DNA of 64,000 bases from Calliphora vicina (GCF_958450345.1 NC_088783.1:86015895-86079894), one strand, 5' to 3'. Positions 37,901-51,134 are shown, numbered from the stretch's first letter. Translations and numbers: made by a program. Notes: generated by a model not told the origin, from the sequence alone.

Positions 37901-40900
37901 TGAGCGTGCAAAGCGCGAGTTAGATGGCACTCTACGCAAGGGGCGTATGTTACGTGTTCGCTATGCTCCTAATGCCACTATTTTACGCGTCAGCAACCTG
38001 ACACCATTTGTGTCCAATGAATTGCTGTTGAAGTCATTCGAAGTATTTGGCCCCGTCGAGAGAGCTTGTGTCACCGTTGATGATCGCGGAAAATCTACCG
38101 GGGAGGGTGTTGTTGAGTTTGCCAAAAAATCATCGGCCAATGTCTGCTTGCGTTTCTGCAGTGAAAAGTGTTTCTTCCTCACTGCCTCCCTGAGGCCATG
38201 TGTGGTTGAGCCGTTGGAAGCAAATGAAGATACTGACGGGTTACCCGATAAGTCTTTAAATAAAAAATTACCAGAATTCAACCACGAACGTAATGTTGGT
38301 CCACGGTTTGCTGAAGTCGGTAGTTTTGAACACGAATACGGCACCAGGTGGAAGCAATTGCATGAATTGTTCAAGACCAAACAGGAGGCATTGAAACGCG
38401 AATTAAAAATGGAGGAAGAAAAATTGGAAGCTCAAATGGAATATGCTCGGTATGAGCACGAGACAGAACTTCTCAGACAAGGTAAGTTTCTTTCCGCTCG
38501 TTGTTTAATGATTTGCTAATATTTACGAGTAAAATAAGTAACTAATTGTGGGTGTATTAAATTTTAGAATTACGCAAGCGCGAATCTGATAATGAACGCA
38601 AGAAAATGGAATGGGAAATGCGTGAGAAACAAGCCGAGGAATTACGCAAACGTGATGAAGAGCAAATGCATCGCCAGCAAACTGAAATGCAAACCCGCAT
38701 GTTGCGCCAAGAGGAGGAAATGCGTCGCCGCCAACAAGAAAATACTTTGTTTATGCAAGCCCAACAATTGAATTCGTTGTTGGATCAACAAGAGGGTGGC
38801 TTCAGTGGAAATTGTAGCAATTTCGATAACTTTGGCGGTGGCAACAACTCGCCTTTCGATTTCCGCGGTAAGTCTAAAACTACAAAAGGCTATGCAAAAT
38901 ACCAACTTATTATTTATTTATTAACAAATTGTAAAAACAATATCAGACCTTTGTTTACAACGTTTTAATTTATAATTTCTTTTCACAGGCAACAATGCTG
39001 GTAATAGCGGCAATAATGGTCCCAACGGACCTAATAACCAACAGGTACGTTCATTTTTCAATATGTTCAAGAGGCGATAATAATACAAAAAAACTTCTTC
39101 AAAATATCATTATGATACTTACTCTTAATCAAAGAAACTATGCAGTTAGATACTTTCAGGCCTTATGGTGCCTTTCAATTCCTTTTTTACATTTGCTAAT
39201 GCATTAAATTATTAAAAAACAACACTGTAACTGTGATATTGTATATTTAATCACACAGTATTAATTGATTTTGGAAGACAAAACTAAACATTATCATGTA
39301 ATTATAAGTCTTAATTTTTTTAAATAACAGCCTCTTGTACTTTAAATATTTTTTGTTCGTAATATTATAATTTACTGATTGTTATAAGACTTAAATTAAT
39401 TCCCTTGAAAAAACAAACAAACTGTAGAACTCATTGAAATTGTGTGTGATTGATTTATCAAATTGAAAATACATAATGTTCTTTATAAAATTTTATCTTG
39501 CGCCTTATTATGTGCAATAAATATCGTTAATTTAACTGAAACAATTATAAAAATGTCGACAAAATCTCTCTACTTGACTTTAGCATGAGAAACTCAAGAG
39601 TGTAGTACATTTGTAGTTTATTGCTGTCGTTGTCATCTGTCTGCAGTAACAACAACTGAAACAAGCTAAATTCGTTAGTTTGTTGTGTCTGATTTATTCT
39701 CGCCTCTTTTGGGCAACATTTTGGCCAGAAATGTTGCATCCAAATCGATTGAGTTACATAGGAATTTGATCATTTTGGCCAATGATACAATTTGCCTATT
39801 TAACTCTTTTGTGTGTTCAGCAACTAAACTAATGTGATTTAATAATGTTCGTTTGTAGCTACAGATGTAGATGATGACAATGATTATAATGGCTGTGGCG
39901 TGTGTCTGCCACTATTGTGCATTTGTTAACTTTTACTACCTGTATTTGAATAGAAATTGTATTGTACTAACAAACATTTTAAAAATAACTTGAAAATATT
40001 TGACTCTTCAAAATGTTTTATTGGATTTTTGGTGGGATTGATTGACTTGGGTTGGGCTATGTAATAATTGCATTTAATGTTGCAATTGCTTAATAATGGG
40101 ATTGTTCGAATATGTATCTCTGCACTCTGTGCATATAATGCGGAAGACTTTTAAAAAAGCGTCTGCCGACAGACATCTCTACAATTGTCAGAAGTTTGAA
40201 AATGTTTACAAGCTTTAAACACGCATCACAATGGTTGTGGTGCAATGAATTATTAATAATAATTTTAATTCTTGCGCAACAGCTTTGTAATAGCAGCAGA
40301 TGAGCAGTTTTGCATTAACGAACAGTCCCAATTGATTTTAGTGTATGTAGGTTATTTCTTCTTTTTTTTACTTTAAACAATCTGCGACTGATTTTTAAAC
40401 CAATATTGTGTTTTTATTACAAATTGATAGTATAGTTTTATATCACTATTTTTGAGACAGTTCTGTATTGAAATTTAAATTAAAATAAATTTATATTTAT
40501 GGGCATATATAGTGTATCTGTACTAAATAAATCGTAATTTAGATAGCATTTATACATTTTGAAATCTAAAAATGTGTGTGGTTTACATTTTATATATTCT
40601 GTTGTTATATAAAGAAGAATGTCTTTTTTAATGTATTCAACTTGCAACTATTCAATAGCATTATTTATTTGGGTTTTCAAAAACGCAAATAGCTTTTGAT
40701 TATTAGGCAGTTGTGTCTTAATTGAATGTTAACCGAATTTAAATTCGTTATCGCTATAACATTTTGCAAAATATTTGGTTTTGGTGGAGGGGGGTGTGGT
40801 GTTAAGGTTTTATTGCAGATGTTTTGCTAAATGAAGCTTTATATGTTGCTTACATAAAGAAACAACATATTTATTGTTTCAATTCTTGAGATGTATTTTT

Positions 40901-42229
40901 TTGGTCGCATATATAAAAGTTTGATATTCAAAGTAGATAACTTTAAAATTGTGATAAATTATGCAGAACTATAAAAATTAATTGATCAGTGGGTGGGTGG
41001 GAATGTTTGGAAATAATTATGCATATAACGGGGGAGGTACATGCAAGCAAATATATTGTCATTTACCATAGAGAATTACACATAGAAAGGAAACTGTGAT
41101 GTAAAAACCCTAAGTGGTGGAATGTATTAGTATACAAGAACTATATGAAAAACATAAACGTCTGCCATATGTGTAATTTTTGGAGTATTTTTTTGTTTTT
41201 CATGTTTCCGCTTTATGTGTATTTCTCTATGACTTTGGCCATTCCTTGATGTTTTTATTGTGTGTTTTGTAAATTTTTTTATTTGTCAGGTAAAATATTT
41301 GCTCTTTAGCTATAAACATGATTTTTAATTGACTATGATTTAATGAATAAACTAACCAACCAACTTAGTAATTAAATACTCAATTCTATGTATTAATTTT
41401 GTATATTATGGAACACAATACTGGTCTTAAAAGCGAAGAAATCTTAATGAATATATTATGTACTTGATTTATTGGGGGGAAATTGGGGGTAAATGGTCTT
41501 TCCGTAATATATATAAACGAAAATATTTTTAGTTTTGAGGTCATGTGTAAATTTGGCGTTTGGTAATACATACATATATAAATCTGGAAAGTTAAGCAAA
41601 ATTTTGTCTGAAAAAATATTTGTATATTTTGGCTACTTGTTATATTATGGTATGGTTGCGTGGTCAAACTCGTCGTATATGAATTAGTGATGAATAATTT
41701 TTGTTATTATATTCTGTTGAACAATAAACATTTTGAATTGGGTTAACATTTTCAAGTATTTGTTTGGTATTAATACAATTTCCTTAATATATATATTTTT
41801 TCTTCTCTCTTAATATCTACTCCGATGTGTAAAATTAAGATAAGAAAGAAAAACTTACAATTCTATCTCTTCTTTATTTTAAGCAACAACGAATAAAACA
41901 AATTTTAATGTTTTCTTTTGGTTTAGTTTAGATTTTTTAGTTTTCATTTTTTTCTATTGTTTTTTATGATTTAGAATTTTTGTTTTTTTTTTTAATAATT
42001 ATCCAATATAAATAAATGTATATTTTTTTTACCACATCAAAAACCAACCTTTAAATTTGCATCCTCCATATAGGATTTCGGATTTGATTTCGGTGGTAAC
42101 CAAAACCAAGGTGGTCCTGATGGTGGCAATCAACGTGGTGGCAATCAACGTGGTGGAAATAATAATAATAATAACAATAATAACGGCGGTGGTAACAACA
42201 ACCCCTGGGAACGCCGAAGACGTTTTTGA
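34910..42229 (+). CDS. nonA: NonA, DBHS-family RNA/DNA-binding protein (five exons)
   Basis: Coding exons inferred from frame and GT-AG sites: 34910-35182, 37281-38481, 38568-38867, 38989-39044, 42074-42229, giving 661 codons plus stop. Residues 1-250 are low-complexity Gly/Asn/Gln with RGG-like repeats. RRM1 is at about 250-322 (RNP2 LYVGNL, RNP1 KNFAFLKM) and RRM2 at about 323-405 (RNP2 LRVSNL, then STGEGVVEF). The NOPS segment (LPEFNHERNVGPRFAEVGSF) and a long charged coiled coil to about 560 follow, then a Gly/Asn-rich tail ending NPWERRRRF. This order is that of the SFPQ/NONO/NonA family: nuclear proteins that dimerise through NOPS and coiled coil and act on RNA processing and transcription. 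The Drosophila gene is known for vision and courtship-song phenotypes. The length is close to that of the Drosophila protein. Intron 1 holds a hAT MITE; intron 4 is 3 kb and nearly transposon-free. Confidence 0.93.
36323..36833. mobile_element. hAT-type MITE (CAGCGTTGCC family), copy 2, in nonA intron 1
   Basis: Ends CAGCGTTGCC and GGCAACGCTG with an exact 8-bp duplication ATCTGTAT on both sides (36315-36322, 36834-36841). Shares subterminal CTACCAAA repeats with copy 1 at 32874. It accounts for about a quarter of nonA intron 1. Confidence 0.9.
39045..42073 (+). other. nonA intron 4, 3 kb, transposon-poor
   Basis: Between exon 4 (ending AATAACCAACAG) and exon 5 (starting GATTTCGG). I find no recognisable transposon end or repeat family copy in 3 kb, in contrast to most other non-coding stretches here. 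Reading on from exon 4 would add VRSFFNMFKRR and a stop, a possible alternative C-terminus if the intron is retained. Confidence 0.6.
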
Positions 42230-45200
42230 GATGAAATGAATGATGATGAACCACAGATGTTGTTAAACTAATGGAAACAAAATTTTAAAGACACAAACAA
42301 TGAAACAAATACATTGAACGTTTAGCAAACTATTTTCGGAGAGCAATTGATGTTCAATATTTTGACATGCAATTTTAATGAAAAAAGAAAAACAAACGCT
42401 CCTTTAGACAACATAAAAAAATAACAAAACTATTTCACAACTCTCTTATTAAGAACAACAATTACAATTACAAAATTTAAACATCTTTACAACACTGCCT
42501 GCTGTCCTACCTACCTCTACCCCATCGCCCATTAACGATCTCTTATTATGGAAGGGAGATAGATTGTGGCTGGTGAGCGGTAGTGTGTTTGTGTAGAGTG
42601 GTGGCGGTAGAATTAACGTGAATGTTATTTCACTTTCACAAACATATTTGCAAAACTGAATTTGCTTAAAATAATTATAGTATTTTAGTATTTAGGATAA
42701 TTTAATTTTGATAATTATTTCAAAGACTATTAATCCCATTAGAAAAATAAACGGTGGTGGTTGGTGGCTGGTTAATCAGTTGCTGCGTTTTCGTACTGTG
42801 TACAAAAGCGTATATAGAAGAAAAAGCATCAACACCACCAACCACCTCCTGCCAAATTTTTTATCCAGATTATGTGTGACATTATCAAATGTACTCTAGT
42901 TTATTTTCTGTATACCGTTTCGATTGCGATGGCATTCTGGGATTCCATGTTAACATCTATTGGAAGGAAGAACCCCAGTTTAGTATTCTCGTATATTACT
43001 ATATTTTTGGAATGTCATCTCTATAGATCAAAATATAATTCTTGCAAACCAACAAAAATATCATTTTTATAAGAATAATACACAATACGTATTTATAAAT
43101 GTGTATAAATTAATAATTCTACTACAACTTTTACGATAGTAATACATAACATTTAAAATCTCTTTTTAGTTTTAAGTATTCTAAAAACACAAAATTTGAA
43201 GAACAAAAACTAAATTTTATTTTTGAATCCAACATTGTTTGGTACAAAAATTGTAGAAAAGCAACAAACAATTGGTTTTTACATACATACATATTTAATA
43301 ACACTGGATTCTTGAGCATCTTATAGCTTGCCTAGATTGTGTTGGAAAATATATGTGTATTTTTCTCTTTCTGTATTTTTTTTTTGGACTGTATACTTTT
43401 TAAGAACACTGTCATTTGTGTAAAAATTTAATTTTAATTGGTAGACATTTATTCAAACAACATGTCTTAGCTATAAACAACATATTTATATTAAACAAAA
43501 TAACAAACATGATTTACTCAAAATTATATGAGTATTTTAAAATAAATAATACAAATTCTTTGTTTCTATTATAAATTGGATGGCGGCGGGGGATCACTTG
43601 ATTTATTGACAATTTGATCAATATTTATGTATGTTTTTCTCCATAGTATGTGTGTGTGTGTGTTTGTGTAGTTTGTAAACTTATTCGATTTTGTTAAGTG
43701 TTTTTGGGGGTGGATGGAATAAGTTTGAAAATATCGCAATGATAAAAATTTGTATCTGTATTTTGGATTTACATTGAATTAAGTAAATAGATTTTAATCT
43801 GTTTTTTTTTGCAACGATTGAAACAAATTAATTTTGATTATAAATATTGAGAAAACAATTAAATCCTTGTTGGAATTCTGTTTTATTGCAAGAACCTTTA
43901 GCAGAAAGATTCTGAAACTATATTAATATGAATATATTATTTAATTTATAAAATTGAACTGCATGTTGTGGGAATTCTTTGATTTAAGAATAACATTTTT
44001 CAATTTGGGTTTTTTTTTGTATGATGTATACATTAAATTTGTCTTTGTAAACATTTTATTTTGACTCCTATTCTCTATGATCAGATTTTTATTTATAAAT
44101 CTAATCTAGTCGAACGAATTTACTACGGGGTAGTAGTGTCAACTTAGTTCTTTTCGCGCTAGATTTCAAATTGAAATTTCGAACATCAAAGACTTCAAGC
44201 AATGCCAGCCAGCGGCTTTATGTTCTTATTTGAATGATACTGATGAATCGTAATATTTACTACCATCAAATTTCTTACTAGTATTTAATCTTATTTCATT
44301 GATGGTGTCTTGTAAGATTAGTACAAACATATTTTTTGAAACTGGCAAAGAAAAGCTTTATGGAATTCTTTTCCATAATTAAGTTAATTTGTTCCACAAG
44401 AAATTATGACAGGAATTAAAATTAACTTAGAGAATAATATGATGAGGTTTTAAAATGAAGACTTCAGTCACAACCAAATTTTCTTATTTGAAAATTAAAC
44501 AATTTAATTAAATTCTTCTTTAGTGATTTAGCGTAGTGATTACTTTATCAATGTTGGGCATTGCTATTATTTTCTGTTAATTTTTATATGAAGTACATTA
44601 TTCCTTGGATTTTATAATTGCTTTTAAAGAAAAGTATTTCCTTTAGGATATTTAGAAAGTGTTTTTTCACTTTAACTTTTCCAAAGTAAATCCACAGAAT
44701 TTAGGAGCTGTTGCAAAAATGCTTATCTAGTGTAGAATGTCTTTTGTTGATGTATGTTGAATTGTGCAAAATATATATTTTCTGTTTTAAAATTAGTTAT
44801 GCAAGTAAAATAAATTTAAAAAAAAAACGAAAATAATGAACAAAATTATGCCGCTGATGTGATGTTGGTTTAGATACTGGAAGGACATATTTTCTTATAT
44901 TGGAACAACAAACTGTGTGGTATATAAGAAATTAAGGACGTTAAATTTTATTTTATAATGGAATTTTGGATGATCGAACATTTTGAATTAGCAAAATGAA
45001 GCTGTGATGCTTTTCTCAATATTGTATTTTTAACTATACTGATTGATGTCTGTCAACTACTCTACTACAACACTAAAAGTACAGCTTTCAAAATGTCTCC
45101 TTATATAAACTATATTTTTATTTACAATTGAGGTAAGATTTAACAAACACTGAGCTTTTTACAAATACAAAAAAGACAGTTTGGCTTTTTTATATTCCCC

Positions 45201-46449
45201 ACTTTTGGAACAGCTAGCCATAGTCACAAATTATGATTAAAGTTACTGACTTAATTATATATCAAATTATTAATATACACACATATATAAACAAAATCTT
45301 GGTTATAACATTAAGATTAACTTGTGATTATAGCTATTACATTATTTATTTGAATTTAATTAAGCTTTTCAATTTGTGTAAATTTAAAAATTTACGAAAA
45401 AATAAAAAAGTCAAACTGTTTGAGAAAATAGTACAATTAACTACTAAAGTTTCTAAATTTGCATTTTCCTACAAGGAATTGTGAACACATTTTCAAGATA
45501 ATTATTATCTTACTTTTCTTCCTCTCTCTACTGCCTACTCAGATATGCCAATATTTTGTGTGATTATGATAGTAAATGATTCTTATGAACAATTATGAAT
45601 ATATTGCATTTTGCGGACTTTTCGTGGGAACAATTGTGGGGATTGAATTTAAATTTTGTACATACTTTATTAGTTTTCGATTCTTTTATAATTCATATTT
45701 AGAGATGAAATGATTAATTGAATAAACTTACTATTTGTTAAAACGTTAAGGCATATCTGAGATTTGAGTATCTTCTTAAACATTTGTTTAAAACAAATTC
45801 AATTCTTTGGAATGTATGTTTGCATTTACCACATCATCTATTGGTGTCTTTAAAAGTAAAAATGGATTTTGGATCTGATTGAAACACATTTGTCATACTA
45901 TTCAAACCTTTTAAACAAATATGAGTTTAATTTAAAAAAAAGAAGAAACCTATAGAATATCATTAATTACGATTGTTATTCTGAATTTGTATTTATTGTA
46001 ATGTTTCGAAACAATTTAAATTTCTGAAAGTTTTTTTCTGATTAACTTAAGTAAAGCTAGTAATTGGAAATTAAAATTGTTTCCTTCACTTCCCCATTAC
46101 AATAGCAGGCAAATCTAATTATACTATATGACAAATTTCAAAAAGTCTCTGTAAAATTAAACATTCAAACAAAACTGTTTGAATGTTGAGTAATTCTAAA
46201 CTTAAATAAATACAAATGCCAACAATTCGTATACATAGTAAAACTATGGTGCTATAACTTCATATTTTAAATATGCAACCCCTTATTTTGAAACCATCAA
46301 ATAATTAAGGGCAATTTTGATTTCATAAATGGGGAGGATAAATATAAACCATAAGGGTTGATGAATAGTATGCAAAATGTGTAGACAAAAACTAATTATT
46401 CTCAATAGCCATAAATTCCATAAATTAATTTGTTTTTATCATTTTTCAG
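42230..46449 (+). other. nonA 3' UTR and spacer before the snoRNA host gene
   Basis: An AATAAA at about 42,745 is a plausible polyadenylation signal for nonA. The rest has no recognised transposon. GAGGTAAGA at about 45,130 is a possible splice donor for an upstream exon of the snoRNA host gene, which must begin somewhere before 46,450. Confidence 0.4.
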
Positions 46450-46589
46450 AGGGTTACTTCAAAACATCAACTGCGGTGCTGACTGTCTGAAACATGAAAA
46501 ATGCTGTTCAAATGAAAACACTGAAATAATGATATCAAAGGTAAATATATATTTAAACGCTTTCAAATAAAATACTAAACTTCTCATAT

Positions 46590-46680
46590 CTAATTTAAAT
46601 GATTATAAACAACGGATCTAATTACTGAATAACCTTACCTTACAATTTTCATGTTTGATTTGCATTTTATGATTTATTTA
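46590..46680 (+). ncRNA. Candidate box C/D snoRNA, type D copy 1
   Basis: ATGATTA (46599-46605, box C-like) is followed by ACGGATCTAATT and CTGA (46625-46628), then AACCTTACCTTACAA. An ATGA at 46669-46672 could be a degenerate D box, 73 nt before the next 3' splice site. The block recurs in the next intron at 47171. TTTAAAT on both sides could form the terminal stem. Box identities are uncertain. Confidence 0.5.
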
Positions 46681-47162
46681 AATAATTAAATTGTTAAACA
46701 AATACTTCATCAAAGATATACTAAATAAAGGTATTTTTATTACAGGGTTTTAAGGCCTTTGACCATGTGACAAAAAAACTGCTTTATCACAAAAGGTAAT
46801 AATTGTTAATGAACCTCTGAAAATATGTACTGAACTATGATTGATTGATATGTGATGGAAATCGACAATAATATGCCATAAATTTGAATGAGCTGTTAGA
46901 TTTTTAAAGAATTTAAAAAAGAACAAAGAATTTAAATATGATAAATTTGAACACACAGCTTTTGTTGATTTCTAATACCAATATTCGACATGAAATCAAA
47001 ATTTAGCTGAATACCTACCAAAACTTATAAAGGAAAAACTATAAAAGGATTTTTAAAGTAGAAACATTTTTGAACAAAATGAATAGTACATATACAAAAA
47101 CGCATCGGACTCTATTGTTTTCTAATCCGTGTTGGTATCAACATCGATGTCCATCTCATATC

Positions 47163-47256
47163 TAACTATCAATGATTATAACCACGGATCTAATTCCTGA
47201 ATATAACCTTACCTTACAAATTATATTCCATGTTGAAAATAACGTCATGAGATTTA
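47163..47256 (+). ncRNA. Candidate box C/D snoRNA, type D copy 2
   Basis: ATGATTA (47172-47178), CACGGATCTAATT, CTGA (47197-47200), AACCTTACCTTACAA match copy 1 almost base for base over about 45 nt, while the rest of the two introns differs. A closing ATGA lies at 47247-47250, 82 nt from the splice site. The guide target is unknown to me. Confidence 0.5.
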
Positions 47257-48253
47257 TATTTATAATAAAATGATAAAATTCATATTAAAATTCATTTGAT
47301 TAAAGCAAACTTTTTCTATTTTCTCATTGCAGTTTCTTCATCTTGCCATAGACGATTATCAGAGGTATGTATTATTGCCATTTTTAAATAAAACAAAAAA
47401 AGATATTCGCGTCAACATTTTTTACTTGCAAACAAACTTCCATATTGCTAAGATTTTGCCTAACTGTTCTGTTGCAAAATGATTTAAATAGAATGCCTTA
47501 TTGGAAAACATGTACACACAGTTACTAAATTATACGTACGATCGACTTTATGGGCCTTTTATTAAAAAAATCTATATATTTAAAAATACAAGGCCTAACA
47601 CATTCATTCACTCACTCAAAAGTCGATCGAATGTATACTTTAGTAATTGTGTGTATGTACAATCATTTGGTTTTTGTCCATAAAAATATAGTTTTTATGG
47701 ACAAATTTGGTGAAATGTTGACGTGAATTTCTTTAATTTAAATTAATTTTTAACATTTTAAGAGAGAGAGGAGAGATAAATACAATTATAATAGATACAA
47801 TGATAATAATTCAGAAAAAATTTTCTTTCATTTATCAGTTCAACTTATAATCAGCTACAAATTTCTGTTAATTTTATTAACACGTCTGAAAATAAATATT
47901 TTATTTAGTTATTTTTTATGTATGTATTTGCTGTTTCAGCACTAGTATTGTTTTTTATTTACTGAATGCAGCATTTTAATCAGTTTATATATGTTATATT
48001 TAATGCATAATCATTTATAATTGAAAACTTTGTGTAACTGAAAATAAAAATTGCGGCATATTTTTGAATTTCGACGAGGTCAAAATCCATTTTAGATCCA
48101 TGGTTGCTTAGAATTCTTCAGTCTTTTCCCACTATGTTTTTTTGTGAAAAAAATCGATCCACCCTACTATACATATGCACATATTCACAAAAAAAAAACA
48201 GTTTGAATTAAGTAAATTAATATTTTATTAAATCTCTCTTTTTTTCTTCTTTT

Positions 48254-48333
48254 TGAAAATGAGGACAAAAGTTACCGTATGATCAAATAATGACTATACA
48301 ATTTCGGCTGCACATTTTTGTGTTCTGATCAAT
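48254..48333 (+). ncRNA. Box C/D snoRNA-like, type A copy 1
   Basis: Box C-like ATGAGGA (48259-48265); AAAGTTACCGT directly before an ATGA D' candidate; C'-like ATGACTA; box D CTGA (48325-48328), 76 nt before the 3' splice AG. About 70 nt is nearly identical to three other intronic copies (49103, 49413, 53562). Confidence 0.65.
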
Positions 48334-48827
48334 TATACTTTACATTTCTAATTAAAATTTTGTTTTTGTTTAGTACTTATTTTTTTTTTTTGTTTTATTT
48401 TCAGAACAAAACACTTGGATACATTATATTTTAAATGTATCGTATGCAGCTACATTTCAATAAGAATTGGGACAACTGCATTTAAATATCAGGTAAGTTC
48501 TTGTTTTTAATAAAAACTTGAGGGTTATATTCCATAATTAAGATTAAAATGCACAAAAAGTATGATAAAAATAGTAATATATACAAGATTATGTATGATT
48601 TGTGTATATTCTAAATCGAATTAAAAAAGCTCTGTTCAACTAAAATTAATTAAATGTCGGGAAACAGTACAATTTTAATTGGAAAAGTTTTCAAAATATA
48701 AAAAGTATAAATTATACATCGTAAATCAAAAAACCTTTCTTCTTTCGTATGGAATCACGCACTACTTCGAACCTTCCTATTCAAAACCAATCAGCATTTT
48801 TATACCAATCACCATAAGTAGCAAGGG

Positions 48828-49100
48828 AGGATATATAATATGTATATACCACTTGTAATTTCTACATTTTTCATTTGGAACGCCATAAAGTATAGTCCCG
48901 GTTCAGTTGTTATTTAAAATCACCCCCAAAAGGCTGAGATGTAAACAAAAACCACGACTACCTCAATTTTTTTTTCTATTTATGGATTTTTCAATAATAA
49001 AATCTTTACATTAATTTTTTTTCCATCAAATATTTTCAATCTTTATCTTGAATTGTATATAAGATTCGGCACAGCCGAATGAATATAGCTCTCTTACTTA
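48828..49100 (-). repeat. Hairpin-ended (GTCY)n repeat, copy 6, degraded
   Basis: Inverted, shortened copy of the family inside a host-gene intron. TTGTAATTTCTACATTTTTC and the terminal CGGCACAGCCGAAT hairpin with AGCTCTCTTACTT are recognisable; the (GTCY)n tract is lost. It sits directly upstream of the type A copy 2 snoRNA. Confidence 0.75.
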
Positions 49101-49102
49101 TT

Positions 49103-49190
49103 TTATTTGTAAATGAGGACAAAAGTTACCGTATGATCAAATAATGACTATACAATTTCGGCTGCACATTTATGTGTTCTGATCAAATAA
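49103..49190 (+). ncRNA. Box C/D snoRNA-like, type A copy 2
   Basis: Terminal stem TTATTTG (49103-49109) with CAAATAA (49184-49190) encloses box C ATGAGGA (49113-49119) and box D CTGA (49179-49182). D' candidate ATGA and C'-like ATGACTA lie between. The D box ends 80 nt before the splice AG at 49262. The stem that brings C and D together is the strongest structural support for the type A calls. Confidence 0.72.
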
Positions 49191-49412
49191 GTTCACAATT
49201 ATTATTATTTTTTTTTTATATATTTAACATTTTCTAAACACTCACTTTTCTCCTCATTTTAGATGAAAGCTGTTTGAATGCGGTTTATTACATTTCAAAG
49301 CCTACAATTGAATAGAGCAACGATATTGTACTTTACATCTATATAAAAATATTCAGGTATGTTGTTCTGTAACTTTTTTATTAACTAAATAAGTTTCAAT
49401 AAATTGTTTATT

Positions 49413-49500
49413 TTGTTTGTAAATGAGGACAAAAGTTACCGTATGATCAAATAATGACTATACAATTTCGGCTGCACATTTATGTGTTCTGATCAAATAA
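49413..49500 (+). ncRNA. Box C/D snoRNA-like, type A copy 3
   Basis: Identical to copy 2 from box C (49423-49429) to box D (49489-49492). A weaker flanking stem (TGTTTG with CAAATA, one G-U). The D box ends 83 nt before the splice AG. The following exon (49576) is a paralogue of the exon after copy 2. Confidence 0.7.
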
Positions 49501-49708
49501 ATACACAATTATTATCAGTTTTATATATTTATGCAAAACATTGTCTAAATACCCCTTTTCTTTTCTTATTTTTAGATGAAAACGATTTGAATGTGGTTTA
49601 TTAAATCCAAAGCCCACAATTATGTTTTACTTGTCATCTGCATTAAAATACTCAGGTATGTTGTTCTCTTACTTCTATAACTAAATTAAAACACGACTGC
49701 TATTCTAA

Positions 49709-49836
49709 CCCCCATTAACACGAAGTCTGGTTATGTGTTAACTAATAGTTAAACTGACAGTTTTCATACAAAAATAATTTTAACCGACAATATAACTATT
49801 AGTTAAGGCTTAACCAGACTTCGTGTTAATGGGGGT
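49709..49836. mobile_element. Palindromic MITE (CCCCC-TAACACGAAG family), copy 2
   Basis: Same ends and length as 8917-9044, with both arms well conserved. It lies in the enlarged host-gene intron 49656-53714. Confidence 0.85.
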
Positions 49837-50138
49837 AAATTGTTTAATAGTTTTAATAATACAAAAAATTACATTTGTCCAATTCACAACCGGTTTTGTA
49901 TCGTAATATCAAAGTATTGTTGTAAGATTTTTAAATTGTTTTGATTTTGTTTTAAAAAAATGTTTTAAACATTTGCAGCCGTACTTAAAACCAAAATTTA
50001 GTATGGATTTAACATACGAGTTATTTATACTGGCTAAACACATGTTATAGCCCTGACAGAAATGTGGTTTCTAACCACGATATGATGTATACTACGTACC
50101 ATAGTGTTTGATGGTTTAATTATAGTATAGGTTGACAC

Positions 50139-51134
50139 TAGAATCCCGTTCCCGAAAATCCCGGGTTTTTTTAATTTTAAATCTCGGGGTTTTCGGGATT
50201 TTCCAAATCCCGTTTTTCATAAATAAATAGGGGAACTTGTAATTTTTGTGTGCCTTTTTCATGCATTTTGACATTCTATATGCCCGAATATCACAAAGTT
50301 ATGTTCAGCAAAGTTGTTACGCTCAACTCCTGCTACAATATAGTTAATAAAGGAAAACGGTATTTTTGGTTTTCCTTGAGTGGGGCTCTAGAAAATCAAT
50401 TCTTCTTCACCTTTTTATGTAAGTTGTCAAACAAAACTCAATTTGAATCCTCTTCAAATGAAATAGATTTTATCTCAGATGAGGAGCTCGAACAAAATGA
50501 AAATATTTCGATTGCAAAAAGGCTAAAAGATAAGGTACTGTTTTTACCAGTATGTACATTAGGCTGGGTCGATTTGTATGGACGATCCAAAAGTAAAAAA
50601 TCGTATAGCAGAAACGCAATTTATGGAAAATTCTAAGAAAGTTTTACCAAGAAACCATAGGTGGAAAATCAAATCCTATCAATCGCATTTCGTCTTTCAT
50701 CCAATAAAAAACCTACTGAAATATCATTGAATAAAAGACGAAATGCGCAAGATAGGATTTGATTTTAGACCTATTGTTTCTTGGGGAAAATTTCATAGAA
50801 TTTTCTGTAGAATGCGTTTCTGCTATACGATTTTTCGTGAAAAAAAATGTACCCACCCTAATGTACATACTTTATTGTTATTTCTTCTTATATAATGTAC
50901 TCATGCAAGTATTTTATGCATTTTAGTGTCTAATAAAAATTAATTGCTAAAAAAAAATTTCTTTCAATTGTAAAGACATAATTATGTACTTTTCTTATGA
51001 TTTTCAGGATTTTAGATTTCCCGAAAATCCCGAAATCCCGACCCGGGGTTCTTTACCAAATCCCGAACCCCGGGATTCTTTACCAAATCTCGAACCCCGG
51101 GATTTTCAAAAATCAGTCCCGATTAGCATCTCTA
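50139..51134. mobile_element. hAT-type element with 8-bp TSD, nested insert
   Basis: Flanked by an exact 8-bp duplication GTTGACAC (50131-50138, 51135-51142), starting TAGA and ending TCTA, with CCCGAAAATCCCG-type tracts inward from both ends. A 128-codon open frame at 50250-50636 may be a transposase remnant but shows no convincing motif. A small inverted-repeat insert occupies about 50,560-50,870 (ends GGCTGGGT and ACCCACCC; inner CTTAGAAT-type arms). Confidence 0.7.

Noticed and set aside
37338..38380. Open frames in other frames and on the minus strand over nonA
   Set aside because: Shadows of the real coding exons, made by their Gly/Arg/Gln codon bias.
50250..50636. 128-codon open frame as a gene
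   Set aside because: It lies within a hAT element with an 8-bp duplication and shows no clear domain. At best a transposase remnant.
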